Shown: positions 16,848-24,938 of the stretch, piece by piece
Layout of the letters: every line of letters starts with the position of its first letter
How positions within the stretch are numbered: position 1 is the first letter of the stretch
Origin: Nocardioides sp. S5
GTDB lineage: Bacteria > Actinomycetota > Actinomycetes > Propionibacteriales > Nocardioidaceae
NCBI RefSeq assembly: GCF_017310035.1
Contig: NZ_CP022296.1
Coordinates: 1,240,001-1,304,000, forward strand
Length of the DNA stretch: 64,000 nucleotides
Direction: 5' to 3'
The notes under the pieces: generated by a model
Database searches by the model: none
The model's input: only the letters and a program-made list of their open reading frames with translations
What the model was told of the DNA's origin: nothing
Translations under genes and position numbers: made by a program

Positions 16848-16927
16848 GCGAGCGCAGCGAGCGAATCAGTCAACACAGCGCGACATGTGCCTCATGCGCG
16901 CACGGAGCGAAGCGAGTACGTGCATGA
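16844..16927 (+). CDS. Mini-ORF between FAD and iron-sulfur subunit genes, built on a direct repeat
   Basis: The 27-codon frame starts MSERSERI and ends RVRA. Its ATG overlaps the upstream stop (ATGA at 16844-16847), and its TGA overlaps the ATG of the 2Fe-2S subunit (16924-16927). ATGAGCGAGCG occurs at 16844-16854 and again at 16924-16934, so the mini-ORF begins with a near-copy of the next gene's start. It could relay ribosomes across the gap, or be the trace of a repeat insertion. A protein role is doubtful. Confidence 0.4.
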   Translation: MSERSERISQHSATCASCAHGAKRVRA

Positions 16928-17436
16928 GCGAGCGAACCGAGCAGATCCACGACGTCCGCCTGCACGTCAACGGCTCCGTCCACGAGGTACGCGTCCCCGC
17001 GCGCCGCCTGCTGTCCGACGCGCTGCGCCACGACTGCGGCCTGACCGGCACCCACGTCGGCTGCGAGCACGGCGTGTGCGGCGCGTGCACCGTGCTGGTC
17101 GACGGCGCACCGATGCGTTCGTGCCTGATGCTGGCGGTCTCGGCGGTGGACGCCGAGATCACCACCGTCGAGGGCCTCACCGAGGACGACGGCACGCCGC
17201 AGGGCCGGCTCAGCCCGGTGCAGCAGGCCTTCTCCGACTGCCACGGCCTGCAGTGTGGCTTCTGCACCCCCGGCTTCCTCACCACCATCACCGCCGGGCT
17301 CGAGGACAACCCCGACCCGACCGAGGACGAGGCGCGGGAGATGATCGCGGGCAACCTGTGCCGCTGCACCGGCTACCAGAACATCGTGAAGTCGGTGCTC
17401 CGCGCAGCCGAGCTGGGGAAGGGCGAGCGCGCATGA
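16924..17436 (+). CDS. Molybdenum hydroxylase 2Fe-2S subunit (CoxS-like)
   Basis: A 170-residue small subunit. The plant-type 2Fe-2S cluster ligands are Cys47, Cys52, Cys55 and Cys67 (GCEHGVCGACTV). The second cluster uses Cys111, Cys114, Cys146 and Cys148 (QCGFCTPG and LCRCTGYQN). Both clusters are complete, so electron transfer from the molybdenum centre to FAD should work. The ATG at 16924 follows the mini-ORF. The TGA overlaps the next ATG. About the usual length for the family. Confidence 0.92.
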   Translation: MSERTEQIHDVRLHVNGSVHEVRVPARRLLSDALRHDCGLTGTHVGCEHGVCGACTVLVDGAPMRSCLMLAVSAVDAEITTVEGLTEDDGTPQGRLSPVQQAFSDCHGLQCGFCTPGFLTTITAGLEDNPDPTEDEAREMIAGNLCRCTGYQNIVKSVLRAAELGKGERA

Positions 17437-19829
17437 CCACCAAGCTGTTCGGCACCAAGGTAGCCCGCGTCGAGGACCAGCGCTTCCTGCGCGGCCAGGG
17501 CCGCTACGTCGACGACCTCCTCCACGACGACCCGCGGCTGCTGCACGCCGCGGTGCTCCGCTCGCCCCACGCGCACGCGCGCATCACCGACATCGACGTC
17601 TCCGACGTGCTCGACGTCGAGGGCGTGGTGGCGGTGTGGACCCACGACGACCTCACCGACGCGATGGCCGAGCCGCTCCCGCTGCTCATCCCGCACCCGT
17701 CGCTGACCCACGGCCGCACGCAGTACGCCCTGGCGAAGGACGAGGTGAACTACGTCGGCGAGGCGATCGCCTTCGTGGTCGCCGTCGACCGCTACGTCGC
17801 CGAGGACGCCGTCGCGCGGATCCGGGTCACGTATGAGCAGCTCGAGCCGGTGGTCGGCATCGACGCCGCCCGTGCGGCGAGGCGAGTGGTGCACGACGAC
17901 GTGCCCGACAACGTCGGCGCGCGGATGGAGCAGGAGAACGGCGACGCCCGTGCGGCCATCGCCGACGCGCCCCACACCCTCGTCCTCGACCTCGACATCG
18001 AGCGGTCCGCCTGCACGCCGATGGAGGGTCGCGGCACCGTCGCCCGCTGGGACCCCGACACCAGCCGGCTGACGGTCTGGTCGTCCACGCAGACCTCCAC
18101 CGGCGTGCGCGGCTGCGTGGCCGCCAAGCTCGGCCTCGACCTGGCCAAGGTCGACGTCATCACCCCCGACGTCGGCGGTGGCTTCGGCGTCAAGGTCGTG
18201 CACCCCTGGCCCGAGGAGCTCCTCGTCCCGCTGGCGGCGAAGACGCTGGGCCGGCCTGTGAAGTTCACCGAGGACCGCCGCGAGCACTTCATCTCCTCGG
18301 CCCACGAACGGGCGCAGCAGCACCACGTCGAGGTCGGCTTCGACGACGACGGCCGCGTGCTGGGGCTCAACGTCGAGTTCTGGCACGACCACGGCGCCTA
18401 CACGCCGTACGGCCTGATCGTCCCGATCATCACCTCGACGCAGCTGCTCGGTCCCTACAAGCCGCTCAACTACCGGGTCGTCTTCGAGTCGCTCTACACC
18501 AACACCGTCATCGTGACGCCCTACCGCGGCGCCGGTCGCCCGCAGGGCTGCTTCGTGATGGAGCGGACCATGGACGCGATCGCGGCCTACCTCGGCAAGG
18601 ACCGCACCGAGGTGCGCAGCACCAACTTCATCCAGCCCGATGAGTTCCCCTACGAGCACGGCCTGATCTTCCAGGACGGCCGCGAGCTGACCTACGACTC
18701 GGGCGACTACCCGGCCTCGCTGGAGAAGCTCAAGGCGCTGGTCGGCTGGGACGAGTTCGAGGACTTCCGCGCCGAGATGGCCGCGCAGGGACGTCGCGTC
18801 GGCATCGGCCTGGCCTGCTACGTCGAGGGCACCGGTGTCGGCCCCTACGAGGGCGCCCACGTGCACGTCGAGACCTCCGGCAAGGTCAAGGTCGCCACTG
18901 GGCTCACCACGCAGGGCCAGGGCCACCAGACCGCGTTCGCGCAGATCGTGGCCGACACCCTCGGCGTGCGCTTCGAGGACGTCGAGATCACCACCGGCGA
19001 CACCCGCAAGATGCCGTACGCCGTGGGCACCTTCGCCTCGCGCGCCGCGGTGATGAGCGGCTCCGCGATCCACCTCGCCGCGCTGCGCGCGAAGGAGAAG
19101 GCGCTGCGGATCGCTGCCGAGGCGCTGGAGGCGGCCGAGGAGGACCTCGAGATCGTCGACGGCGTCGTGAGCGTCAAGGGCACCGACGCGAGCATCGACC
19201 TCGGCACCGTCGCGGTCCTGTCCAACCCGTTGCGCTACGCCTTCGACGAGGCGTCCAAGGCCGCCACGCAGTTCAGCGTCGGCGACCCCGGCAAGCCGCC
19301 GGTGGCCGAGGACGACGAGCCGGGCCTGGAGGGCAAGGACTTCTACTCCCCGCCGCGCTCGACCTTCGCCAACGGCATGCACGCGGTGATCGTGGAGACC
19401 GATCCCGACACCGCGGAGATCACCATCCTCAAGTACGCCGTCGTCCATGACTGCGGGCACCTGATCAACCCGATGATCGTCGAGGGCCAGATCCACGGCG
19501 GCGTCGCGCAGGGCGTGGGCGGTGCGCTCTACGAGCGGATGGCCTACGACGAGTCCGGGCAGCTGCTCAACGCCTCCTTCATGGACTTCCTCATGCCCTA
19601 CGCCTCCGAGGTGCCGACCAGCATCGACATCGACCACCTCGAGACCCCGTCGCCCCTCAACCCGCTCGGCATCAAGGGCGCCGGCGAGGCGGGCGTCATC
19701 CCGTCCGCCGCCGTGTTCGCCGCGGCGATCGAGGACGCCGAAGGCTTTCCCATCACGGCGATGCCCATCTCGCCGTCCGAGCTGTACGCGCTGCGCCTGA
19801 CGCACGCCGATATCGAGGAGACCCCGTGA
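17433..19829 (+). CDS. Molybdenum hydroxylase large catalytic subunit (xanthine dehydrogenase/CoxL superfamily)
   Basis: A 798-residue molybdopterin-cytosine-dinucleotide-type catalytic subunit. The active-site loop reads YRGAGRPQG from Tyr364. It lacks the Cys of the AYRCSFR loop that binds copper in true CO dehydrogenase, so a CO dehydrogenase label would be wrong. The catalytic glutamate is Glu752 in GAGEAGVIP. Cofactor-contact motifs such as GQGHQT are present. The enzyme should hydroxylate a carbon in an N-heterocycle or an aldehyde. With the NCS2 permease upstream and a barbiturase-family enzyme downstream, oxidation of uracil or thymine to a barbiturate is the leading guess. Xanthine or other azaheterocycles remain possible. 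Confidence 0.88.
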   Translation: MTTKLFGTKVARVEDQRFLRGQGRYVDDLLHDDPRLLHAAVLRSPHAHARITDIDVSDVLDVEGVVAVWTHDDLTDAMAEPLPLLIPHPSLTHGRTQYALAKDEVNYVGEAIAFVVAVDRYVAEDAVARIRVTYEQLEPVVGIDAARAARRVVHDDVPDNVGARMEQENGDARAAIADAPHTLVLDLDIERSACTPMEGRGTVARWDPDTSRLTVWSSTQTSTGVRGCVAAKLGLDLAKVDVITPDVGGGFGVKVVHPWPEELLVPLAAKTLGRPVKFTEDRREHFISSAHERAQQHHVEVGFDDDGRVLGLNVEFWHDHGAYTPYGLIVPIITSTQLLGPYKPLNYRVVFESLYTNTVIVTPYRGAGRPQGCFVMERTMDAIAAYLGKDRTEVRSTNFIQPDEFPYEHGLIFQDGRELTYDSGDYPASLEKLKALVGWDEFEDFRAEMAAQGRRVGIGLACYVEGTGVGPYEGAHVHVETSGKVKVATGLTTQGQGHQTAFAQIVADTLGVRFEDVEITTGDTRKMPYAVGTFASRAAVMSGSAIHLAALRAKEKALRIAAEALEAAEEDLEIVDGVVSVKGTDASIDLGTVAVLSNPLRYAFDEASKAATQFSVGDPGKPPVAEDDEPGLEGKDFYSPPRSTFANGMHAVIVETDPDTAEITILKYAVVHDCGHLINPMIVEGQIHGGVAQGVGGALYERMAYDESGQLLNASFMDFLMPYASEVPTSIDIDHLETPSPLNPLGIKGAGEAGVIPSAAVFAAAIEDAEGFPITAMPISPSELYALRLTHADIEETP

Positions 19830-20497
19830 AGTTCACCGGAGAGAACGTCCTGGCCGCACCCGTCGAGAAGGCGTGGGACGCGCTCCTCGACCCGGCGGTG
19901 CTCGTGCGCACCATCCCGGGCTGCGAGAAGCTCGAGGCGACGGGGGAGAACGCCTACGCGATGACGGTCACCGCCGGTGTCGCCTCGATCAAGGGCACCT
20001 ACGCCGGCTCGTGCGAGCTGCGCGACCTCGTCCAGCACGAGTCGCTCGTGATGAAGCTCGACGGAGCCGGGGCCCCGGGCACGATCGGTGCGACGGTCAA
20101 CGTGCGCTTCACGCCCGAGGGCTCCTCGACGCGGATCTCGTACGACGCCGACGCCGTCGTCGGCGGGATGATCGGCGGTGTCGGGCAGCGCATGCTCACC
20201 AGCGTCTCGCGGCGGATGGCCGGGGAGTTCTTCGGCAACGTCGACGGGGTGCTCGCAGGCACCGCCCCCGCGCCCGCTGCTGTGGCGGGTGCGCCCGTCC
20301 CGACGGGCACAGGTGCGCCGGCCGCGGCCGGCCAGGTCTTCACCGCCCCGGCTCCGGCTCCCGCGGCCGCCTCGCGCCAGGAGTTCCTCACCGGCGTCGC
20401 CGTCGGTGCCGGCCTCGTCGTCCTCGGCGTCGTGGTGGGCGGGATCTTCCCTTCGCGACGGGCGTTGGACGCCCTCCTCAGGACGAGCGGCCGCTGA
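19826..20497 (+). CDS. CoxG-like SRPBCC family protein
   Basis: A 223-residue protein. The N-terminal 145 residues are the CoxG/SRPBCC fold ([20 protein letters not shown] and IPGCEKLEATGENAY). An Ala/Pro-rich linker and a C-terminal membrane helix (about 190-210, GVAVGAGLVVLGVVVGGIF) follow. In CO dehydrogenase systems CoxG anchors the enzyme to the membrane. The same role fits here for the hydroxylase, delivering electrons to the respiratory chain. The GTG start overlaps the large subunit stop. Confidence 0.85.
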   Translation: MKFTGENVLAAPVEKAWDALLDPAVLVRTIPGCEKLEATGENAYAMTVTAGVASIKGTYAGSCELRDLVQHESLVMKLDGAGAPGTIGATVNVRFTPEGSSTRISYDADAVVGGMIGGVGQRMLTSVSRRMAGEFFGNVDGVLAGTAPAPAAVAGAPVPTGTGAPAAAGQVFTAPAPAPAAASRQEFLTGVAVGAGLVVLGVVVGGIFPSRRALDALLRTSGR

Positions 20498-20501
20498 CGC
20501 G

Positions 20502-21896
20502 ATGAGCGACCTCTCCGTCGACTCCACCGCACGCGCCCAGGCGGCCGCCGTACGCTCCGGTGACATCTCGGCCTCCGAGCTGCTCGAGCTGCACCTCGAC
20601 CGCATCGAGGAGCGCAACCCCGAGCTCAACGCGATCGTGTCGCTGGACGCCGAGCGCGCGCGGGCCTGGGCGGCCGTCGCCGACCAGGCGCAGGCCTCGG
20701 GCGAGGTGGTCGGCCCGCTGCACGGCCTGCCCTTCGCGGTGAAGGACACCCACGCCCTCAAGGGCTGGCGCACGACCTACGGCTCGCCGATCTTCGCCGA
20801 CTCCGTCGCCGACCACGACGACCTGCTCGTCGAGCGCGTGCGCGCGGCCGGCGCGGTCTTCGTGGGCAAGACCAACGTGCCGGAGTTCGCCGCGGGGTCG
20901 CACACCTTCAACACCGTCTTCGGCGTCACCCGCAACCCGGTCGACCCGACCCGCTCCGCCGGTGGCTCGAGCGGCGGAGCAGCGTGTGCCCTGGCGTCGG
21001 GGATGGTGCCCCTGGCCGACGGCTCGGACATGGGCGGCTCGCTGCGCAACCCGGCGTCGTTCTGCGGCGTCGTGGGCATGCGGCCCTCGCTCGGCCGGGT
21101 GCCGGAGTGGCCGCTCTACAACCAGTGGGAGACCACGTCCGTGGGTGGGCCGATGGCCCGCAACGTCGGCGACCTCGCCCTGCTGCTCTCCGTGCTCGCC
21201 GGCCCCGACCCGCGCGCCCCGCACGCCCTCGGCGACCCCGGCGCCACCTTCGCCCCCGAGCTGCGGTCGGCCCCGCTGGCCGGCCTGCGGGTGGCCTGCT
21301 CGGTGGACCTCGGCGGCGCCCTCGTCGTCGACCACGCGGTCGCGGACGTCGTACGCGCCACCGCGACGCGGCTCTCGGACGCCGGCGCGGCCGTCACCGA
21401 CACAGCCCCTGACCTCTCCCTGGCCGACGACACCTTCCGCACGCTGCGGGCCTGGCACCTCCAGGCCAAGCTCGGCGCGATGCTGGCCGAGCACCCGACG
21501 TCGTTCAAGCCCTCGCTCGAGGCCAACATCCGGGCGGGGGAGTCGCTGACCGGCGCCGACGTCGCACGGGCCTACTCCCAGCGCACCTCGCTGTCGGAGA
21601 CGGTGCGGCTCTTCTTCGGCGAGCACGACGTGCTCCTGCTGCCGACCTCGCAGGTCCCGCCGTTCCCGGTGGAGCAGGAGTTCCCCGAGTCGATCAACGG
21701 CCAGGAGATGCCCGACTACCTGGCCTGGATGCGGTCGGCCTACTTCATCACCGTCACCGGCTGCCCGGCGATCTCGGTGCCCGCCGGCACGACCCCGAAC
21801 GGCCTGCCCGTCGGCGTCCAGCTCGTCGCGCGCCACGGCGCCGACCGGCAGCTGCTCGAGGTCGCCGCGGCGGTGGAGGAGCTCCTCGCCGGCTGA
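20502..21896 (+). CDS. Amidase signature family hydrolase
   Basis: A 464-residue amidase. The Ser-cisSer-Lys triad is visible: Lys81 (FAVKDTHAL), Ser156 (AGGSSGGA) and Ser180 (DMGGSLRNPASFCG). The spacing of 24 residues between the two serines matches the family. Such enzymes hydrolyse C-N bonds of linear amides and ureides. Five bases after CoxG, it ends the permease-hydroxylase operon. A ureidomalonase-like step (ureidomalonate to malonate and urea) would suit the oxidative pyrimidine route, but the substrate cannot be read from the motifs. Confidence 0.85.
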   Translation: MSDLSVDSTARAQAAAVRSGDISASELLELHLDRIEERNPELNAIVSLDAERARAWAAVADQAQASGEVVGPLHGLPFAVKDTHALKGWRTTYGSPIFADSVADHDDLLVERVRAAGAVFVGKTNVPEFAAGSHTFNTVFGVTRNPVDPTRSAGGSSGGAACALASGMVPLADGSDMGGSLRNPASFCGVVGMRPSLGRVPEWPLYNQWETTSVGGPMARNVGDLALLLSVLAGPDPRAPHALGDPGATFAPELRSAPLAGLRVACSVDLGGALVVDHAVADVVRATATRLSDAGAAVTDTAPDLSLADDTFRTLRAWHLQAKLGAMLAEHPTSFKPSLEANIRAGESLTGADVARAYSQRTSLSETVRLFFGEHDVLLLPTSQVPPFPVEQEFPESINGQEMPDYLAWMRSAYFITVTGCPAISVPAGTTPNGLPVGVQLVARHGADRQLLEVAAAVEELLAG

Positions 21897-21900
21897 CGCC

Positions 21901-21933
21901 TGTGCACACACCTGTGGACAAGCCTGTGTAGGA
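21901..21933 (+). repeat. Three DnaA-box-like 9-mers at 12-bp spacing
   Basis: TGTGCACAC (21901), TGTGGACAA (21913) and TGTGTAGGA (21925) start exactly 12 bp apart. The middle one is the reverse complement of the consensus DnaA box TTGTCCACA. The others match less well. A further TGTGCACGA is at 21966. It is downstream of the amidase stop. Confidence 0.35.
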
Positions 21934-22247
21934 AGGCATCCGCCTGGGGACGACGGGCCCTTTCCTGTGCACGACACGCCGACGGCGCAGAACCCGTGAA
22001 GACCAGTGCCGAACGTCCCTTGCGGGCGGTGTCGCGCAGGCGTAGAACTGGTCCCACGCAGCCCCGCAAGGGGAGGCGGGACAGCTCCGGGAGGAGGGTC
22101 CGTACGACGAGCACCGGTTCGCCCGGGGCACGTCGCAGGCACCGGGTGATGCGGTGGCTGGGACCTCACAGCACGGAGTGGTCGACCGGGACATCACCAC
22201 GACCGGTCAGCTGATGACCCGGACGCTTCGGCGGCCCAGCCATCAGG

Positions 22248-22286
22248 AGAAGGGCCCTTGGCGCTCATACCGCTGAGGGCCCTTCT
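22248..22286. terminator. Terminator-like hairpin between convergent genes
   Basis: AGAAGGGCCCT (22248-22258) and AGGGCCCTTCT (22276-22286) form a perfect 11-bp stem with a 17-nt loop. There is no long T-run on either strand. Position between the plus-strand amidase operon and a minus-strand gene suits a bidirectional terminator. Confidence 0.55.
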
Positions 22287-22333
22287 TCGCGTGTGCGGGG
22301 GCAGCTCGACAGGCGGAGCCACGGGAGGGCGGG

Positions 22334-22681
22334 TCAGGACGCGTTCATGATCCAGAACGGTCCGGCTGCGCCGACGAACGCGACGGTGATGCCGACCAGC
22401 ATCACCACCGGGCGCCAGTAGACCCAGCCCCGGACGACCAGGGCGGCGCCCAGGGGCAGGAGCACGACGCCGAGCAGCGAGGGCTGGTTGTCCAGGTCCA
22501 GCAGCAGCCAGGCGTGCACGAGCAGCATCGTCGCCATCGCGGCGAGACCGGTGGTGACGCTGTTCCACGAGACCGGCGCCTGGGTGGTCGCGGTGCGGAA
22601 GGCGGTGCGGAAGGGCTGGGCGCGCAGACGCGCCAAGGACGCACGACGCGCCTCGAGGGCCGACTCACGACGGTTGGTCAC
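22334..22681 (-). CDS. Small hypothetical membrane protein
   Basis: A 115-residue protein. The first 40 residues are basic (RRESALEARRASLARLRAQP). The remainder has about three hydrophobic helices (for instance LAAMATMLLVHAWLLLDL and VVMLVGITVAFVGAAG). No family is recognised. The GTG at 22681 has a weak GAGAGGGA site upstream. An ATG at 22771 would add 30 basic residues but would run into the HyuA promoter. Confidence 0.5.
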   Translation of the reverse strand: MTNRRESALEARRASLARLRAQPFRTAFRTATTQAPVSWNSVTTGLAAMATMLLVHAWLLLDLDNQPSLLGVVLLPLGAALVVRGWVYWRPVVMLVGITVAFVGAAGPFWIMNAS

Positions 22682-22787
22682 GGGCCGATCATCCCTCTCG
22701 GCTCGGCGGAGCCCTGACACGCGCCGCCAGTTCTTCGCCTCCTTTGCACGGAACTGGCCAGCATCTGACATCGAATGCCGTTTCCGT

Positions 22788-22802
22788 CGGCAGTTTCTGC
22801 CG
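22788..22802. promoter_or_regulatory. Palindromic operator candidate upstream of HyuA
   Basis: CGGCAG-TTT-CTGCCG is a perfect inverted repeat with a 3-bp spacer, 37 bp before the HyuA start. A partial copy (TGCCG) lies just upstream at 22776-22780. The half-site CGGCAG also occurs in the permease leader at 14491-14496, but without a matching partner. It is likely a regulator site; the regulator is unknown. Confidence 0.4.
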
Positions 22803-22838
22803 TGGTCCTCGCCACAGGTGGACGGTTGGATCCTTCTC

Positions 22839-24938
22839 ATGAGCAATCGGCGGATCAGGATCGGCATCGACACCGGTGGCACGTTCACCGACGTGGTGGC
22901 CTTCGACGAGGACTCGGGCGAGCTGGTCACGACCAAGACCCCGAGCACCCCGGGCAACCCGGCGGACGGCTTCATCGCCGGCATCGAGAAGATCCTCGGG
23001 ATCGTGGGCGCCGAGGGTGCCGACATCGCCGCGGTGTCGCACGGCACGACCGTGGCGACCAACAAGCTCCTCGAGGGCAAGGTCGAGGCGCTCGGCTTCA
23101 TCACCACCGAGGGCTACGAGTTCATGCTGGAGATCGCGCGCCAGTCGGTGCCCGACGGCTACGGCAACTCCTACTTCTGGGTCAAGCCCGACCGCATCGT
23201 GCCGGCCGACCGGGTCCGCACCGTCGGCGGCCGCCTCGACTTCACCGGCGCCGAGGTGCGGCCCTTCGACGAGGAGTCTGCGGTCGCAGCGGCACGGTGG
23301 TTCCGCGACCGGGGCATCACCACCCTCGGCGTGTGCCTGCTCCACGCGTACGCCAACGACGAGCACGAGCTGCGCATGCGCGAGATCCTGCGCCGTGAGC
23401 ACCCCGAGGCGGTCGTGTCGATCTCCAGCGAGGTGCTGCGCGAGTACCGCGAGTACGAGCGCGCGATGACCACGCTGGTGGACGCGGCAGTGAAGCCCAA
23501 CGTCAGCCGCTACGTCACCAACATCTCCGAGCGTCTGGTGGACTTCACCGGCAACGAGATCCCGTTCTACGTCATGAAGTCCAACGGCGGCGTGCTGTCG
23601 GCCGACGAGGTCGTCCACCAGCCCATCACGACCGTGCTGTCCGGCCCGGCCGCCGGCGCGCTCGGCGCCGCGCTGATCGCCGAGGTCGCGGGCTTCCCGC
23701 GCATCCTCACCTGCGACGGCGGCGGCACCTCCACCGACGTCTCGGTCGTCCTCGACGGCGAGCCGACCCTCACCACCGAGGGCACCGTCGGTGCCTACCC
23801 GAGCAAGATCCCGATGATCGACGTCGTCACCGTCGGCGCGGGCGGCGGCTCCATCGCCTGGCTCTCGCCCGAGGGCACGCTGAAGGTCGGCCCCCACTCG
23901 GCCGGCGCCGACCCCGGCCCGCTCTGCTACGCCAAGGGCGGCACCAACCCGACCATCACCGACGCCCATGTCACCCTCGGTCGGATCCCTCCGCACCTGC
24001 TCGGCGGCGAGATCCCGCTGGACGTGGAAGCCGCGCGCGCCGGCATCGCCGACCTCGCCGACCGACTCGGCCTCGACTTCGAGCGCTGCGCCACCGGCAT
24101 CCTCGAGATCTCCGCGTGGAACCAGGCCAACGCCCTGCGCCAGGTGAGCGTCAAGCGCGGCCTCGACGTGCGCGACTTCATGCTCACGACCTTCGGTGGC
24201 TCCGGCTCGTTGCTGGCCTGCCGCCTCGTCGACATCCTGGACCTCGCGGGCGTCGTCGTGCCGCCCAACCCGGGCAACGTGAGCGCCTTCGGCCTGCTCA
24301 CCGTCGACGTGAAGAACGACTACGTCCAGACCCACGTCGCCAAGGAGTCCGCGCTCGACCACGCGGCCGTCCAGACGGTCCTCGACACCCTCACCGACCG
24401 GGCCCGCGAGGCGCTCGCCAAGGAGGGCTTCACCGAGGACCAGCACCAGTTCCACCGCACGATCGACGTGCGCTACGTCGGCCAGGCCTACGAGGTGCGC
24501 GTGGCCGCACCCGAGGGCGGCCCGGGACGGCAGATCGACGACGCGTACGTCGCCCACGTCGCCGACACCTTCCACGCCGAGCACCGCCAGCTCTACGGCT
24601 ACGACTTCCGCGGCGACCCCACCCAGCAGGTCGAGTGGGTCAACCTGCGCGTCACCGGCATCGGGCCGATCACGCGGCCGGAGATCCCGACCCTCGACAA
24701 GGCAGACGGCACGGTGGAGGACCGCGCGGTGCGCGGCCGACGTCCGGTGTGCTTCGACCCCGAGCAGGGCTACGTCGACACCCCGGTCATCTGGCGCACC
24801 GACCTCGGCGCCGGCGACACCTTCACCGGCCCGGCCATCGTGGAGGAGTTCGGCTCCACCATCCCCGTCCACCCCGGCTTCGAGGTCGTGGTCGACGACT
24901 GGGCCAACCTCGTGATCCGGAAGGAGTCGGGCCGATGA
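22839..24938 (+). CDS. Hydantoinase/oxoprolinase family protein, subunit A (HyuA-like)
   Basis: A 699-residue protein with the N-terminal nucleotide-binding signature IDTGGTFTDV at residues 10-19 and the VSHGTTVATNKLLEGK motif. Further on are GPAAGALGAALI and TCDGGGTSTDVSVV, all typical of the HyuA/acetone carboxylase beta superfamily. These enzymes use ATP to activate cyclic amides or carboxylation substrates together with HyuB. The ATG at 22839 is right before the family N-terminus. The stop overlaps the HyuB start. Substrates in the family range from N-methylhydantoin to 5-oxoproline and acetone; this one is undetermined. Confidence 0.9.
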   Translation: MSNRRIRIGIDTGGTFTDVVAFDEDSGELVTTKTPSTPGNPADGFIAGIEKILGIVGAEGADIAAVSHGTTVATNKLLEGKVEALGFITTEGYEFMLEIARQSVPDGYGNSYFWVKPDRIVPADRVRTVGGRLDFTGAEVRPFDEESAVAAARWFRDRGITTLGVCLLHAYANDEHELRMREILRREHPEAVVSISSEVLREYREYERAMTTLVDAAVKPNVSRYVTNISERLVDFTGNEIPFYVMKSNGGVLSADEVVHQPITTVLSGPAAGALGAALIAEVAGFPRILTCDGGGTSTDVSVVLDGEPTLTTEGTVGAYPSKIPMIDVVTVGAGGGSIAWLSPEGTLKVGPHSAGADPGPLCYAKGGTNPTITDAHVTLGRIPPHLLGGEIPLDVEAARAGIADLADRLGLDFERCATGILEISAWNQANALRQVSVKRGLDVRDFMLTTFGGSGSLLACRLVDILDLAGVVVPPNPGNVSAFGLLTVDVKNDYVQTHVAKESALDHAAVQTVLDTLTDRAREALAKEGFTEDQHQFHRTIDVRYVGQAYEVRVAAPEGGPGRQIDDAYVAHVADTFHAEHRQLYGYDFRGDPTQQVEWVNLRVTGIGPITRPEIPTLDKADGTVEDRAVRGRRPVCFDPEQGYVDTPVIWRTDLGAGDTFTGPAIVEEFGSTIPVHPGFEVVVDDWANLVIRKESGR

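Larger units (their letters stand above)
21897..22333. other. Intergenic region without a gene
   Basis: A 437-bp stretch between the amidase and a convergent small membrane gene. It holds the DnaA-box-like repeats at its left end, GC-rich hairpins such as CCCCGCAAGGGG near 22059-22070, and a terminator-like hairpin at 22248-22286. I checked for tmRNA, RNase P RNA and SRP RNA hallmarks and saw none. No coding frame has family features. Confidence 0.5.

Noticed and set aside
17433..20497. Aerobic CO dehydrogenase (cox) operon
   Set aside because: The large subunit lacks the copper-binding Cys loop, and the neighbours are a nucleobase permease and amidase.
21897..22333. Replication origin or structured RNA gene such as tmRNA, RNase P RNA or SRP RNA
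   Set aside because: No dnaA or dnaN nearby, only one consensus box, and none of the conserved RNA core sequences seen.
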